DNA from: Propionivibrio dicarboxylicus
GTDB taxonomy: Bacteria > Pseudomonadota > Gammaproteobacteria > Burkholderiales > Rhodocyclaceae
Length of the DNA: 64,000 nucleotides
Reading direction: 5' to 3'
NCBI GenBank assembly: GCA_945902805.1
Contig: CAMDMZ010000018.1
Span: 31,309 to 95,308, forward strand
The notes under the pieces were generated by a model that had not been told where the DNA came from, did not search any database, and worked only from the letters and a program-made list of their open reading frames with translations. Shown here piece by piece: positions 16,898 to 26,101 of the stretch. Position numbers and translations under genes: made by a program. Numbering within the stretch: the stretch's first letter is position 1; each line of letters begins with the position of its first letter.

Positions 16898-19612
16898 TCA
16901 ATTGTTGCGAGTTTCAACCATCTGCAACGGTTCATTCGCCACGATCGCCGCTGGCTTTGGTTTGCGCCCCAGCGGTTGCGGTGTTGCGACAACCGGCGAG
17001 GCGGCGACCCCGCTCGAACTCGTCTGAACCATCACCAATCCCGCGCTTTCCAGCGTTGTCGTGAGATCGACAGGCTTGGTTTCGACAATCGGATGCGGTG
17101 CTGCTTCAGCCACTTCGGTCGCAGCGATCACTTCGGTCACAGCGGCCGTATCCGGGACAGCAACTGCAACGACCACGGCAGGTGCGATTTCAACTGCGGA
17201 AACCGCAACCGACGCAACGTCGGGGGCTGCCGGCGGCGTGACCTCACGGGTCGGCTGCGGCATCATCTGTGGCGGCGGGGAAACAGGAACAACCGGCTCG
17301 ACCGCCGCCAGTGCGGCTGTCACGACAAGCGGATGCGCTTCCGCAACCACGACCGCTGTGGTTGCCGCAGCGGCACCAGGATTGATGTCTGAAACCGCAC
17401 TCATGACACCGTCGCTTTGCGGAGCCGACACCTGTCCATCAGGATTGTTCTGCACCTCGTCACGCCGCTCGCCACGGCCACGGCCACGACCACGCCGACT
17501 ACGGCCACGATTACCCGCATCGCCATCAGCCGTCGCCTCAGCCCCAAAAGTCGGTGCTAGCGGGACGGCGCTTTGCGCCTCGGGCTTGTCATTTCGCGGC
17601 GGCCTCGGCTCGCGAGGCTCACGTGGTGGCCGTGGTTCACGAACTTCCTTCGGCTCACGGCCCTCTTTTTGCTCGCCACGACCACGGCGGCTTCCACCTT
17701 CCGTCGGAACGTCATCACGCTTGGGCAGCGCCGGCTGACGGTTACCTGCCTCGCGCGTTTCACGTCCTTCTTTATTGTCCCGGCCATCGCGACCGCGACC
17801 ATCACGACGTCCATCACGACCGCGACCATTGCGGCTGTTACGGTCACCGCGCCCGGATTGTTCACCGCTAGCTTCAGCACTGACCACCGGAGTTTCTTTC
17901 TTTTCAGAACGGAACCACGAGGCAATCATGGCAAACAGACCACCAGTCGCGGCGGGAGCCGGTGCCGGCGTTGCAGATTTCGGTTCCACGATCGGCGCTG
18001 GTTGATCCGGCGTAATGCCCTTGACGGCCGCAACCGCTCTAACTGGCTTGGCCTCATTCTGGGCCGAAGGCGGCTGGTAGGCTTCTTCGACCGGCTTTTC
18101 GGCCATCTGGTAACTGGCAATCTGAACGCCTTCAACATTCAGTTGGTCATGGCGCAGGCGGACAATTTCATGTGCCGGCGTTTCCAGATGGCGATTCGGC
18201 ACAATCACCAGATTGACGTGATGACGCACTTCGATGTGGGCAATATCCACGCGCTTTTCATTCAGCAGGAAGGTGCCAACATCGACCGGAACCTGGCAAT
18301 GCAGGGCGCCGGTATTTTCCTTCATCGCCTCTTCTTCGAGGATGCGCAGGATGTGCAGCGCCGCCGATTCGGTCGACCGGATATGGCCGGTGCCGGTGCA
18401 GCGAGGGCACGTAATGTAGCTAGTCTCGGCCAACGCCGGACGCAACCGCTGACGCGACAGTTCGAGCAAACCAAAACGGCTGATCTTGCCGGTCTGGACG
18501 CGGGCACGATCAAAGTGCAGCGCATCGCGCAGCCGGTTCTCCACTTCGCGCTGATTTTTGGCGGACTCCATGTCAATGAAGTCGATGACGATCAGTCCGC
18601 CGAGGTCGCGCAGGCGGAGCTGGCGAGCAATCTCGTCGGCGGCTTCGCAGTTGGTGCGGAAGGCAGTTTCCTCAATGTCGCTGCCCTTGGTGGCGCGACC
18701 GGAGTTAACGTCAACTGAGACCAAAGCCTCGGTATGGTCGATAACGATGGCGCCGCCGGATGGCAAAGTCACCTGACGCGAATAGGCCGACTCAATCTGG
18801 TGTTCAATCTGGAACCGTGAAAATAGCGGCACATCGTCGTGGTAACGCTTGACCTTGGAGACGTTGCCCGGCATGACGTGGGCCATGAACTGCTGCGCCT
18901 GCTCGAAAACATCGTCGGTATCGATCAGGATCTCGCCGATTTCGGAATGGAAGTAATCGCGAATGGCACGGATAACCAGGCTCGACTCCTGATAAATCAG
19001 GAAGGCGCCGTTTTGCGCCTTGGCTGCACCGTCGATTGCACCCCAAAGTTGTAGCAGATAGTTGAGATCCCACTTCAACTCTTCAAAACCACGACCAATG
19101 CCGGCGGTACGAGCAATCAAACTCATGCCGGAGGGCGGGTTGAGCTGATCCATGATTTCGCGCAGTTCCTGGCGATCCTCACCCTCGACACGACGCGAAA
19201 CGCCACCACCACGCGGGTTATTTGGCATCAGCACCAGGTAGCGCCCGGCCAGCGAAACATAGGTGGTCAGCGCCGCCCCCTTGTTGCCGCGCTCGTCTTT
19301 TTCGACCTGGACGATGAGTTCCTGACCGGTGGTCAGCGCATCCTGGATGCGCGCCTTGCCGGCATCTACACCCGGCTTGAAGTAGTTACGCGAGACCTCC
19401 TTGAACGGCAGGAAGCCGTGGCGCTCGGCGCCATAGTCGACAAATGCCGCTTCGAGACTGGGCTCGATACGGGTGATGACGGCTTTATAGATATTGCTCT
19501 TGCGTTGCTCTTTGGCTGCCGATTCGATGTCTAGGTCAATCAGTTTCTGACCATCAACAATCGCGACGCGGAGTTCCTCGGCCTGCGTCGCATTGAATAA
19601 CATGCGTTTCAT
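16898..19612 (-). CDS. rne: Ribonuclease E
   Basis: 904 residues from ATG 19612, which has AGGAG upstream and begins MKRMLFNATQAEELRVAIVD. The S1 domain (about 35-120), DNase I-like catalytic acidic residues (DFIDMESAKNQREVE) and the zinc-link CPRCTGTGH (about 405-413) are intact. The C-terminal 380 residues are low-complexity: an Arg/Gly/Asp-rich RNA-binding stretch and a Pro/Ala/Val-rich tail with a short conserved-looking end, the usual RNA degradosome scaffold. It starts mRNA decay and processes tRNA and rRNA at the membrane. Divergent from rluC, as in E. coli. A copy of the 24-bp repeat lies in the disordered tail. Confidence 0.97.
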   Translation of the reverse strand: MKRMLFNATQAEELRVAIVDGQKLIDLDIESAAKEQRKSNIYKAVITRIEPSLEAAFVDYGAERHGFLPFKEVSRNYFKPGVDAGKARIQDALTTGQELIVQVEKDERGNKGAALTTYVSLAGRYLVLMPNNPRGGGVSRRVEGEDRQELREIMDQLNPPSGMSLIARTAGIGRGFEELKWDLNYLLQLWGAIDGAAKAQNGAFLIYQESSLVIRAIRDYFHSEIGEILIDTDDVFEQAQQFMAHVMPGNVSKVKRYHDDVPLFSRFQIEHQIESAYSRQVTLPSGGAIVIDHTEALVSVDVNSGRATKGSDIEETAFRTNCEAADEIARQLRLRDLGGLIVIDFIDMESAKNQREVENRLRDALHFDRARVQTGKISRFGLLELSRQRLRPALAETSYITCPRCTGTGHIRSTESAALHILRILEEEAMKENTGALHCQVPVDVGTFLLNEKRVDIAHIEVRHHVNLVIVPNRHLETPAHEIVRLRHDQLNVEGVQIASYQMAEKPVEEAYQPPSAQNEAKPVRAVAAVKGITPDQPAPIVEPKSATPAPAPAATGGLFAMIASWFRSEKKETPVVSAEASGEQSGRGDRNSRNGRGRDGRRDGRGRDGRDNKEGRETREAGNRQPALPKRDDVPTEGGSRRGRGEQKEGREPKEVREPRPPREPREPRPPRNDKPEAQSAVPLAPTFGAEATADGDAGNRGRSRRGRGRGRGERRDEVQNNPDGQVSAPQSDGVMSAVSDINPGAAAATTAVVVAEAHPLVVTAALAAVEPVVPVSPPPQMMPQPTREVTPPAAPDVASVAVSAVEIAPAVVVAVAVPDTAAVTEVIAATEVAEAAPHPIVETKPVDLTTTLESAGLVMVQTSSSGVAASPVVATPQPLGRKPKPAAIVANEPLQMVETRNN
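17547..17570 (+). repeat. 24-bp dispersed repeat, copy 3 (inside rne, antisense)
   Basis: One mismatch to consensus. On the rne strand it is read as A-V-P-L-A-P-T-F within the unstructured C-terminal domain. Confidence 0.8.
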
Positions 19613-20165
19613 GTGTGCTCCTATGCGCTGCACTTGCACGGCAGGCAGGAGGGCACGACAAGCCACGCACCACGGGCGTCAGGATGCGGGTGGTGGGCGG
19701 TGGGTTTGCGGGTTCATTGGCAGGGCCATGGGTGATCGGTTCTGCAGTGGATAAAGGAAAACGGCAAACTCGGAATTCTTGTCGGACCACCCGTGCATGT
19801 CGCCATGGCCACAAAAAGGTGGGTGGCGAAACAACACAGGCTGTGCCCTGTCTCTGCCCAATTCGTGCGTTGGGTGCGCGCAATCAAGTAAGATCGCTCT
19901 CTTTGCGGGCAAGCGAAAAACCCGGTGGCCGGCTGGTGCCGCAGGTGCCAGATTGGAATTGCAATAGTGCTGCCAATATGGGAACCAGGCGATTGCGCCA
20001 AAACTGAGGGACCTGTTCGCCACACTTCTCAACATAGAACGCCAGACATCGGCGAGGCGGGAAACAGGCTTCAGCAACATCCCGGAAACTGTGTCGCCGA
20101 CGCCACTTCGGGCCGCCGGGCACACCGTTTCGGAACGGCTAGCCAACAGCTTAGTATATTTCAGA
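19613..20165. other. 550-bp rne/rluC intergenic region, probable rne leader
   Basis: No gene supported. In E. coli the equivalent gap holds a long structured rne 5' UTR used for autoregulation by RNase E; the size here fits that, but I did not find a specific conserved structure. AGGAG at the rne end is its ribosome binding site. TATATT lies 12 bp before the rluC ATG; if it is a -10 element, rluC mRNA would be nearly leaderless. Confidence 0.5.
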
Positions 20166-21128
20166 ATGAATGACTTGAGCAAAGATTCGGTAGCAATGCT
20201 TGAGGTTGGCGAGGAGTCCGCCGGCCAGCGCATTGACAATTTTCTGCTGCGGCTGGCGAAAGGCGTGCCGAAAAGCCACGTCTATCGCATCCTGCGCAGT
20301 GGTGAAGTGCGCGTGAATAAAGGCCGCATCGGCGCTGACTATCGCCTTCAAATTGGCGACCGCGTGCGTGTCCCGCCCATGCGGATTGCCGAACGTGCAC
20401 TGCAAGCGATTGTTCCCGCAAAGGAATTCGCCATTGCACACGAAGATGAAGCGCTGTTGGTGGTGGATAAGCCTTCTGGAGTCGCAGTGCACGGCGGCAG
20501 CGGCGTCAGCTTCGGTGTCATCGAGCAACTGCGCCGGGCCAGGCCGCAGGCCAAACTACTGGAACTCGCCCATCGTCTTGATCGCGAGACTTCGGGCCTT
20601 TTGATCGTAGCCAAGAAGCGCTCGGCGTTGACCAAGTTGCACGACCAATTTCGCGATGGTGTGATCGCCAAGCGTTACTTGGCGCTGGTCAAAGGACGTT
20701 GGCACAATGCCTTGCAGCATGTACGCGAACCGCTGTTCAAGTATTTGTTGCCAGACGGCGAGCGGCGGGTACGGGTCGATCCCGAAGGAAAGGTTGCCCA
20801 TTCCATTGTTCGCTTGGTAGCACGCTGGGAGAATTTCAGTTTGGTCGAGGTCGAACTGAAGACCGGTCGCACCCACCAGATTCGCGTCCATTTGTCGCAT
20901 CTGGGCTTTCCCATCGCGGGCGACGACAAGTATGGCGACTTTGCCCTCAACCGCGAATTGCAAAAGACCGGTTTGAAGCGCATGTTTCTGCATGCGGCCA
21001 AACTGGCCTTGCCCCATCCCCTCACCGGCGACGCGCTTGCTCTGGAGTCTCCTTTGCCTGCCGAGTTAAGGAATTTTCTCGGCACTCTCGATCGCCACGA
21101 AGGGCGCGACCATGGCGAAGCGATTTGA
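20166..21128 (+). CDS. rluC: 23S rRNA pseudouridine(955/2504/2580) synthase
   Basis: 320 residues from ATG 20166, matching E. coli RluC length. The N-terminal S4 domain (about 12-70, GQRIDNFLLRLAKGVPKSHVYR) is followed by the catalytic domain with HRLDRETSGLLIVAKK (about 138-153, catalytic Asp) and KTGRTHQIRVHLSHLGFPIAGD. It isomerises three uridines in 23S rRNA. An in-frame start at 20091 exists but would add residues outside the family. Its 3' end overlaps the next gene by 17 bp. Divergent from rne. Confidence 0.93.
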   Translation: MNDLSKDSVAMLEVGEESAGQRIDNFLLRLAKGVPKSHVYRILRSGEVRVNKGRIGADYRLQIGDRVRVPPMRIAERALQAIVPAKEFAIAHEDEALLVVDKPSGVAVHGGSGVSFGVIEQLRRARPQAKLLELAHRLDRETSGLLIVAKKRSALTKLHDQFRDGVIAKRYLALVKGRWHNALQHVREPLFKYLLPDGERRVRVDPEGKVAHSIVRLVARWENFSLVEVELKTGRTHQIRVHLSHLGFPIAGDDKYGDFALNRELQKTGLKRMFLHAAKLALPHPLTGDALALESPLPAELRNFLGTLDRHEGRDHGEAI

Positions 21129-21768
21129 ACTGATCGTTTTTGATTGGGACGGCACGTTGCTCGATTCGACGGCCGCCATCGCCACCAGCGTCCAAGCCGC
21201 AGCGCGCGACCTTGATTTGCCGGTGCCGAGCGACGAGCGTGCGCGCCATATCATCGGCCTCGGTCTGATCGACGCGATGCGTTACGCCCTGCCGGATTTG
21301 CCGGAGCATCGCTATCGAGAGGTCGCCAACCGCTATCGCCACCACTACCTCTCGCGCGACCACGAACTGGAACTATTCGCCGGCGCGGTCGAATTGATCG
21401 AAAGTCTGGCCAGCGCTGGCCATCAACTCGCTGTCGCCACGGGTAAGTCGCGCGTGGGCCTAGACCGCGCCTTCGCCGCGAGTGGTCTCGGTCCGCTTTT
21501 TGTTGCTTCACGCACCGCCGACGAATGTCATTCCAAGCCGCATCCACAGATGTTGTTGGAATTGATGGAGGAACTGGGTGTTGCCCCGGAGGCAACACTC
21601 ATGATTGGCGACACCACGCATGATCTGCAAATGGCACAAAACGCCGGGGTCGCGTGCCTGGGCGTCAGCTACGGCGCGCATCCACGAGAAGCTCTGGTTG
21701 ATTTGGCGCCAGTGTTTTGCGCCGATGATGTGGGGCAAATGACCGCCTGGTTGCGGGAAAATGCATGA
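21112..21768 (+). CDS. HAD-superfamily hydrolase, phosphoglycolate phosphatase-like
   Basis: 218 residues. Motif I DWDGTLLDS (about 10-18), motif II in AVATGKSRVGL, motif III/IV KPHPQMLLEL and MIGDTTHDLQMAQNAG. A helical cap lies between motifs I and II. This is the Gph/PGPase-like HAD subgroup that removes phosphate from small molecules. It overlaps rluC by 17 bp and the Rieske gene by 4 bp, in an operon with sppA; the same order is frequent in betaproteobacteria. Natural substrate not determined. Confidence 0.88.
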   Translation: MAKRFELIVFDWDGTLLDSTAAIATSVQAAARDLDLPVPSDERARHIIGLGLIDAMRYALPDLPEHRYREVANRYRHHYLSRDHELELFAGAVELIESLASAGHQLAVATGKSRVGLDRAFAASGLGPLFVASRTADECHSKPHPQMLLELMEELGVAPEATLMIGDTTHDLQMAQNAGVACLGVSYGAHPREALVDLAPVFCADDVGQMTAWLRENA

Positions 21769-22136
21769 GTGAGCGAGTAATTTGCGCCAGCGAACAGTTG
21801 ATCGACGGCGGACTTGGCGTGCGCTTTGCGATCGCAAGCGAAAGAAAAGTCGGTGATGGCGACACGGCGCCCGCTTTCGCCATACGCTTTCGCGGTCGAG
21901 TTCATGCCTATTTGAATCGCTGCGGCCACGTCCCGGTGGAGTTGGATTGGCAAGCTGGCGAGTTCTTCGACTATTCCGGCTTATACTTGATATGTGCTAC
22001 GCATGGCGCACTGTATGCGCCGGAAACAGGGCGTTGCACAGCAGGACGCTGTAATGGCAAAGGACTGCAAAAACTCGACATTGGCGAGCACGGCGGGCAG
22101 GTTTTCTTGATTGAGGAAGGTAAGGCAAGTGGCTGA
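21765..22136 (+). CDS. Small Rieske [2Fe-2S] protein
   Basis: 123 residues. The cluster ligands are visible as CGH (about 46-48) and CATHGALY (about 69-76), giving C-x-H...C-x2-H. It has no membrane anchor and no oxygenase catalytic domain, so it is of the ferredoxin-like NirD/BphF type; its partner is unknown. It starts with ATGAGTG overlapping the upstream phosphatase and is followed by sppA with an 8-bp overlap. A degenerate copy of the 24-bp repeat encodes KVGDGDTA near residue 28, in a loop-like stretch. Confidence 0.85.
   Translation: MSERVICASEQLIDGGLGVRFAIASERKVGDGDTAPAFAIRFRGRVHAYLNRCGHVPVELDWQAGEFFDYSGLYLICATHGALYAPETGRCTAGRCNGKGLQKLDIGEHGGQVFLIEEGKASG
21847..21870 (+). repeat. 24-bp dispersed repeat, copy 4 (in the Rieske gene)
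   Basis: Three mismatches to consensus. Frame K-V-G-D-G-D-T-A. The most diverged of the copies, together with copy 6. Confidence 0.6.
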
Positions 22137-23085
22137 CAGCAACTGGGGTGGCAACGAAAGCGGTTGGGAGCGCAAAGTGCTCGAAAAGGTGGCGCTTGAG
22201 GGCATTAACGAGCAGCGACGCACGCGACGCTGGGGCATTTTCTTCAAATTGCTGGCGTTCACTTATCTTTTCATTGTCCTGGCCGTCGCGCTGGAATGGG
22301 GCGTGGGCGACAAGCACGGTGAAGGCAAGACGCACACAGCCCTGATCAATCTGGTCGGCGTTATCCAAGCCAAAGGTGACGCCAACGCCGAAGATATCAA
22401 CAGCGCGTTGCAGGCCGCCTTTGATGACAAGGGCACGGCCGGCGTTGTCATGCGCATCAATAGCCCGGGTGGCAGCCCCGTGCAAGCTGGAATGATCAAT
22501 GACGAAATCCGTCGCCTACGCGCCAAGCACGCTGACATTCCGTTTTATGTGGTGGTTGAAGATGTCTGCGCCTCGGGTGGCTATTACGTGGCCGCCGCCG
22601 CCGACAAGATTTATGTCGACAAAGCCAGCATCGTTGGCTCGATTGGCGTCCTGATGGATGGTTTCGGATTCACCGGCTCGATGGAAAAGCTGGGCGTTGA
22701 GCGTCGCCTGCTGACCGCTGGCGAGAACAAGGGCTTTCTTGATCCCTTCTCGCCACAAAACGACAAACACAAGGAATTCGCGAAAACCATGTTGGGCGAG
22801 ATTCACCAACAGTTCATTGACGTGGTGAAAAAGGGACGCGGCCAGCGTCTCAAGGAAACGCCGGAAATGTTTACCGGCCTGATGTGGAGCGGCGCCAAGA
22901 GCATCGAACTGGGTCTGACGGACGCCTACGGCTCGGTTGAATCAATCGCCCGCGATGTGATCAAGGCGGAAGAAATCCGTGACTACACGGTAAAGCAGAA
23001 TTTCGCCGAGAAGTTTGCTAAACAGCTGGGCGCCAGCATGGGCGGCGGTGTGGCGAATGCCTTGACTGGAATGCGACTGCAATAA
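22129..23085 (+). CDS. sppA: Signal peptide peptidase SppA (S49 family)
   Basis: 318 residues from GTG 22129, with AGGAAGGTAAGG just upstream; a TTG at 22111 is possible but has no good binding site. One N-terminal membrane anchor (FFKLLAFTYLFIVLAVAL, about 40-57) is followed by the S49 protease domain. RINSPGGSPVQAGMINDEI and DVCASGGYYVAAAADKI (catalytic Ser about 150) are present. It is the short, single-domain form of SppA, which degrades cleaved signal peptides and membrane protein fragments at the periplasmic face. Last gene of the rluC operon; convergent with murI. Confidence 0.93.
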   Translation: MADSNWGGNESGWERKVLEKVALEGINEQRRTRRWGIFFKLLAFTYLFIVLAVALEWGVGDKHGEGKTHTALINLVGVIQAKGDANAEDINSALQAAFDDKGTAGVVMRINSPGGSPVQAGMINDEIRRLRAKHADIPFYVVVEDVCASGGYYVAAAADKIYVDKASIVGSIGVLMDGFGFTGSMEKLGVERRLLTAGENKGFLDPFSPQNDKHKEFAKTMLGEIHQQFIDVVKKGRGQRLKETPEMFTGLMWSGAKSIELGLTDAYGSVESIARDVIKAEEIRDYTVKQNFAEKFAKQLGASMGGGVANALTGMRLQ

Positions 23086-23090
23086 TCGAG

Positions 23091-23861
23091 TCAACCTGGC
23101 GGCGCCAAACGCGCCGCCAGGTGCTCCAAACCTAGCGCAGGCAAGGCCGCACGGAGGCGTTCGGGATACGCCGACGCCTTCAGGATCAGCCTTCCGCTGC
23201 CTTGCGCGGAACAGCCCGCCAAGCGTTGCGTCTGGCGTGCGACGGCATCGGCTCCCTCGATCAGACTGGCTTTGCCAGCAATGAGCGGAAGCATCACCGG
23301 CGCCAAGAAGCTGTAATGCGTACAACCCAGGACAATGCGGTCGGCGCCCCACGTCAGTAGTGTCGTGATTCTATGACGCACATCGGCAATCAACTCAGGG
23401 TCGTCGAGATTCAAGCTCTCCACGCGCGTCGCCCAATCCGGGCACGATTCGACCCGCACCTCGACACCCTGGGCGTGATCAGCAATCAAACGCTGTAAAC
23501 GGCCGCTGCGCGCAGTCGACGGCGTGACCAACACGCCAATCTTGCGCGTGATTGAATTCGCGGCCGCAGGCTTGATCCCCGGCTCGACACCAACCACAGC
23601 AACACCCGGATGTGCATCACGCAAAGCTTGGACCGCCGCCGCTGTCGCCGTATTGCAGGCCACCACCAGCAGCGTGCATCCATCGGCAACCAGCTCATTG
23701 CCAATAGCCAGCACCCGCCGCTGGATGAAGAGATCATCCTTTTCACCATAAGGCACGTGTGCCGTGTCGGCGTAGTAAATGAAATCCGCACGCGGCAAAA
23801 CGTCGGCCAAAGCCGCCAGTACAGACAAACCGCCGAGGCCGGAATCGAAAACCCCGATCAT
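23091..23861 (-). CDS. murI: Glutamate racemase
   Basis: 256 residues. It begins MIGVFDSGLGGLSVLAAL; the two catalytic cysteines are in VVACNTATAA (about 70) and VLGCTHYSFL (about 178), each in the usual context. It supplies D-glutamate for peptidoglycan. It lies 40 bp downstream of the fumarase gene on the same strand, with an exact copy of the 24-bp repeat in the gap, and its stop is 5 bp from the convergent sppA stop. Confidence 0.95.
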   Translation of the reverse strand: MIGVFDSGLGGLSVLAALADVLPRADFIYYADTAHVPYGEKDDLFIQRRVLAIGNELVADGCTLLVVACNTATAAAVQALRDAHPGVAVVGVEPGIKPAAANSITRKIGVLVTPSTARSGRLQRLIADHAQGVEVRVESCPDWATRVESLNLDDPELIADVRHRITTLLTWGADRIVLGCTHYSFLAPVMLPLIAGKASLIEGADAVARQTQRLAGCSAQGSGRLILKASAYPERLRAALPALGLEHLAARLAPPG

Positions 23862-23863
23862 AA

Positions 23864-23887
23864 AAAGTCGGCGCTGGTGGGACGGCG
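23864..23887 (+). repeat. 24-bp dispersed repeat, copy 5 (murI-fumarase gap)
   Basis: Exact consensus match. It fills most of the 40-bp gap between the fumarase stop and the murI ATG, so it sits over the position expected for the murI ribosome binding site. Confidence 0.85.
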
Positions 23888-23901
23888 GCTACGCGGCAGG
23901 C

Positions 23902-25425
23902 TTACGCCACTTTGACCGGAATCTTGCCAATCTTCGCTTGCCACTCCTTCGGCCCGGTCTCATGTACCGAAGTACCGCTGGAATCGACCGCGACGGTGAC
24001 CGGCATGTCCTTCACATCAAACTCGTAAATGGCTTCCATACCGAGATCGGCGAAGCCGACGACCTTGGCGGTCTGGATGGCCTTGGCCACCAGGTAGGCG
24101 GCACCGCCGACGGCCATCAGGTAAGCCGACTGGTGCTTCTTGATCGCCTCGATGGCGGTGGGGCCGCGCTCGGCCTTGCCGACCATGGAAATCAGGCCGG
24201 TCTGCGCCAGCATCATCTCGGTGAATTTGTCCATGCGGGTGGCGGTGGTCGGGCCGGCGGGGCCGACGGATTCGTCGCGTACCGGGTCGACCGGGCCGAC
24301 GTAGTAGATCACGCGATTGGTGAAGTCGACCGGCAGCTTTTCGCCTTTCGCCAGCATGTCCTGGATACGCTTGTGCGCGGCGTCGCGGCCGGTGAGCATC
24401 TTGCCGTTGAGGAGTAAGGTTTGACCGGGCTTCCACGCGGCGACCTCGGCGGGCGTCAGCGTATCAAGATTGACGCGCGTGGATTTCTCGGTGTCCGGTG
24501 CCCAGGCCACTTTGGGCCAATCAGACAGTGACGGCGGTTCCAGCTTGGCCGGGCCGCTGCCATCGAGATGAAAGTGGGCGTGGCGGGTTGCAGCACAATT
24601 GGGGATCATCGCCACTGGCAGGCTGGCGGCGTGGGTCGGGTAGTCCATGATCTTGACGTCAAGCACCGTGGTCAGGCCGCCGAGGCCTTGGGCGCCGATG
24701 CCGAGCGCATTAACCTTCTCGTAGAGTTCAAGGCGCAGTTCCTCGATCCGATTGCTCGGACCGCGCGCAATCAGCTCGTCGATATCCACCGGCGCCATCA
24801 GCGATTCCTTGGCCAGCAGCATCGCCTTCTCGGGCGTCCCGCCGATGCCGATACCGAGGATGCCCGGCGGGCACCAGCCGGCACCCATGGTCGGCACGGT
24901 TTTCAGCACCCAGTCCACGATCGAATCGGAAGGATTCAGCGCATAGAACTTCGACTTGTTTTCCGAACCGCCCCCCTTTGCGGCGCAGATCACTTCGACA
25001 TGATCGCCTTCGACCATTTCGTAGTGGATCACCGCCGGCGTGTTGTCCTTGCTGTTAGTGCGTTTGCCGGCCGGGTCCAACAGCACCGAGGCGCGCAGCT
25101 TGTTGTCCGGATTCATGTAGGCGCGACGCACGCCCTCATCGACCATTTCCTGAATCGTCAGCTTGGCATCCCATTTGGCGTTCATGCCAATCTTGAGAAA
25201 GACCACCGCAATTCCGGTGTCCTGGCAAATCGGGCGCTTGCCTTCGGCACACATACGGCTATTGGTCAGGATCTGGGCAATCGCATCTTTGGCCGCCGCC
25301 GATTCCTCGCGTTCGTAGGCGCGACCCAGCGCCTGAATGTAGTCGAGCGGATGGTAATAGCTGATGAACTGAAAGGCGTCGGCAATGGACTGGATGAAGT
25401 CATCCTGGCGGATCGGGGCGGACAT
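23902..25425 (-). CDS. fumA: Class I (iron-sulfur) fumarate hydratase
   Basis: 507 residues, matching class I fumarases that carry an oxygen-sensitive [4Fe-4S] cluster. The N-terminal domain contains MCAEGKRPICQDTGIAVVF and GAGWCPPGILGIGIGGTPEKA; the C-terminal beta domain has GKMLTGRDAAHKRI and YYVGPVDPVRDESVGPAGPTTA with TRMDKFTE. It hydrates fumarate to malate in the TCA cycle. It is preceded 14 bp upstream by the YqhA-like gene and followed by murI. FumA/FumB/TtdAB-type naming is not decided by sequence; I use fumA for the class. Confidence 0.92.
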   Translation of the reverse strand: MSAPIRQDDFIQSIADAFQFISYYHPLDYIQALGRAYEREESAAAKDAIAQILTNSRMCAEGKRPICQDTGIAVVFLKIGMNAKWDAKLTIQEMVDEGVRRAYMNPDNKLRASVLLDPAGKRTNSKDNTPAVIHYEMVEGDHVEVICAAKGGGSENKSKFYALNPSDSIVDWVLKTVPTMGAGWCPPGILGIGIGGTPEKAMLLAKESLMAPVDIDELIARGPSNRIEELRLELYEKVNALGIGAQGLGGLTTVLDVKIMDYPTHAASLPVAMIPNCAATRHAHFHLDGSGPAKLEPPSLSDWPKVAWAPDTEKSTRVNLDTLTPAEVAAWKPGQTLLLNGKMLTGRDAAHKRIQDMLAKGEKLPVDFTNRVIYYVGPVDPVRDESVGPAGPTTATRMDKFTEMMLAQTGLISMVGKAERGPTAIEAIKKHQSAYLMAVGGAAYLVAKAIQTAKVVGFADLGMEAIYEFDVKDMPVTVAVDSSGTSVHETGPKEWQAKIGKIPVKVA

Positions 25426-25439
25426 GGCGGTCTCCGAAT

Positions 25440-25967
25440 TTAGTGTTTCGTATGGCTACTGATAGTCAGCGTCTGCATCATGATCTTGTCGGTCCAGGCG
25501 ATCGCCAGTGCCGACACAAGAAACGAGGCGTGAATGGCGATCTGGGCGATTACCACGCGGTCCTCCACCTGCGACGCGTTGATGAAAGTACGCAGCAAAT
25601 GGATTGAGGAAATACTGATCAGCGCCACGGCCAACTTGACCTTGAGTACGCCGGCATTGACATGCGACAGCCATTCCGGCTGATCCGGGTTACCGTCCAG
25701 ATCGAGCTTGGACACAAAGGTCTCGTAACCGCCGATGATGACCATGATCAGCAGGTTGGCGATCATGACCACGTCGATCAGGCCGAGAACGATCAGCATG
25801 ACCTCGTTTTCGGTCAGGCTGCCGGCTTTTGTCACCAGATGCGCCAGTTCGTGCATGAAGTGATACACGTATACGCCTTGCGCAGCGATCAACCCAACAT
25901 ACAGCGGGGCCTGCAACCAGCGGCTCCAGAAAATCAAGGCTTCAAGGGGTTTGGTAATTGAGTTCAT
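25440..25967 (-). CDS. YqhA/UPF0114 family inner-membrane protein
   Basis: 175 residues from ATG 25967. Four hydrophobic segments (about 18-38, 55-85, 105-125, 135-160) and ALIFWSRWLQAPLYVGLIAA, GLIDVVMIANLLIMVIIGGY and ETFVSKLD mark the UPF0114/TIGR00645 family, of unknown function. It is predicted to be all-alpha in the cytoplasmic membrane. It is the first gene of a probable YqhA-fumarase-murI operon and is divergent from the 2-oxoacid oxidoreductase operon. Confidence 0.85.
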   Translation of the reverse strand: MNSITKPLEALIFWSRWLQAPLYVGLIAAQGVYVYHFMHELAHLVTKAGSLTENEVMLIVLGLIDVVMIANLLIMVIIGGYETFVSKLDLDGNPDQPEWLSHVNAGVLKVKLAVALISISSIHLLRTFINASQVEDRVVIAQIAIHASFLVSALAIAWTDKIMMQTLTISSHTKH

Positions 25968-26101
25968 AGCGACCAATTTGTGAGGGATAGCTTTGATTTT
26001 ACGGTATCCCAAGAACCAGAACGGCCATGTATTAGCTTTCCACGATTCACTTTCGCGGACGGGCGGCGTAATCTACGCGGCAAACTAAAGGAGGAGGACA
26101 C

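Noticed and set aside
17573..18718. 381-residue + strand frame in the rne region
   Set aside because: Antisense to the low-complexity tail of RNase E; Arg/Phe/His-rich pseudo-sequence.
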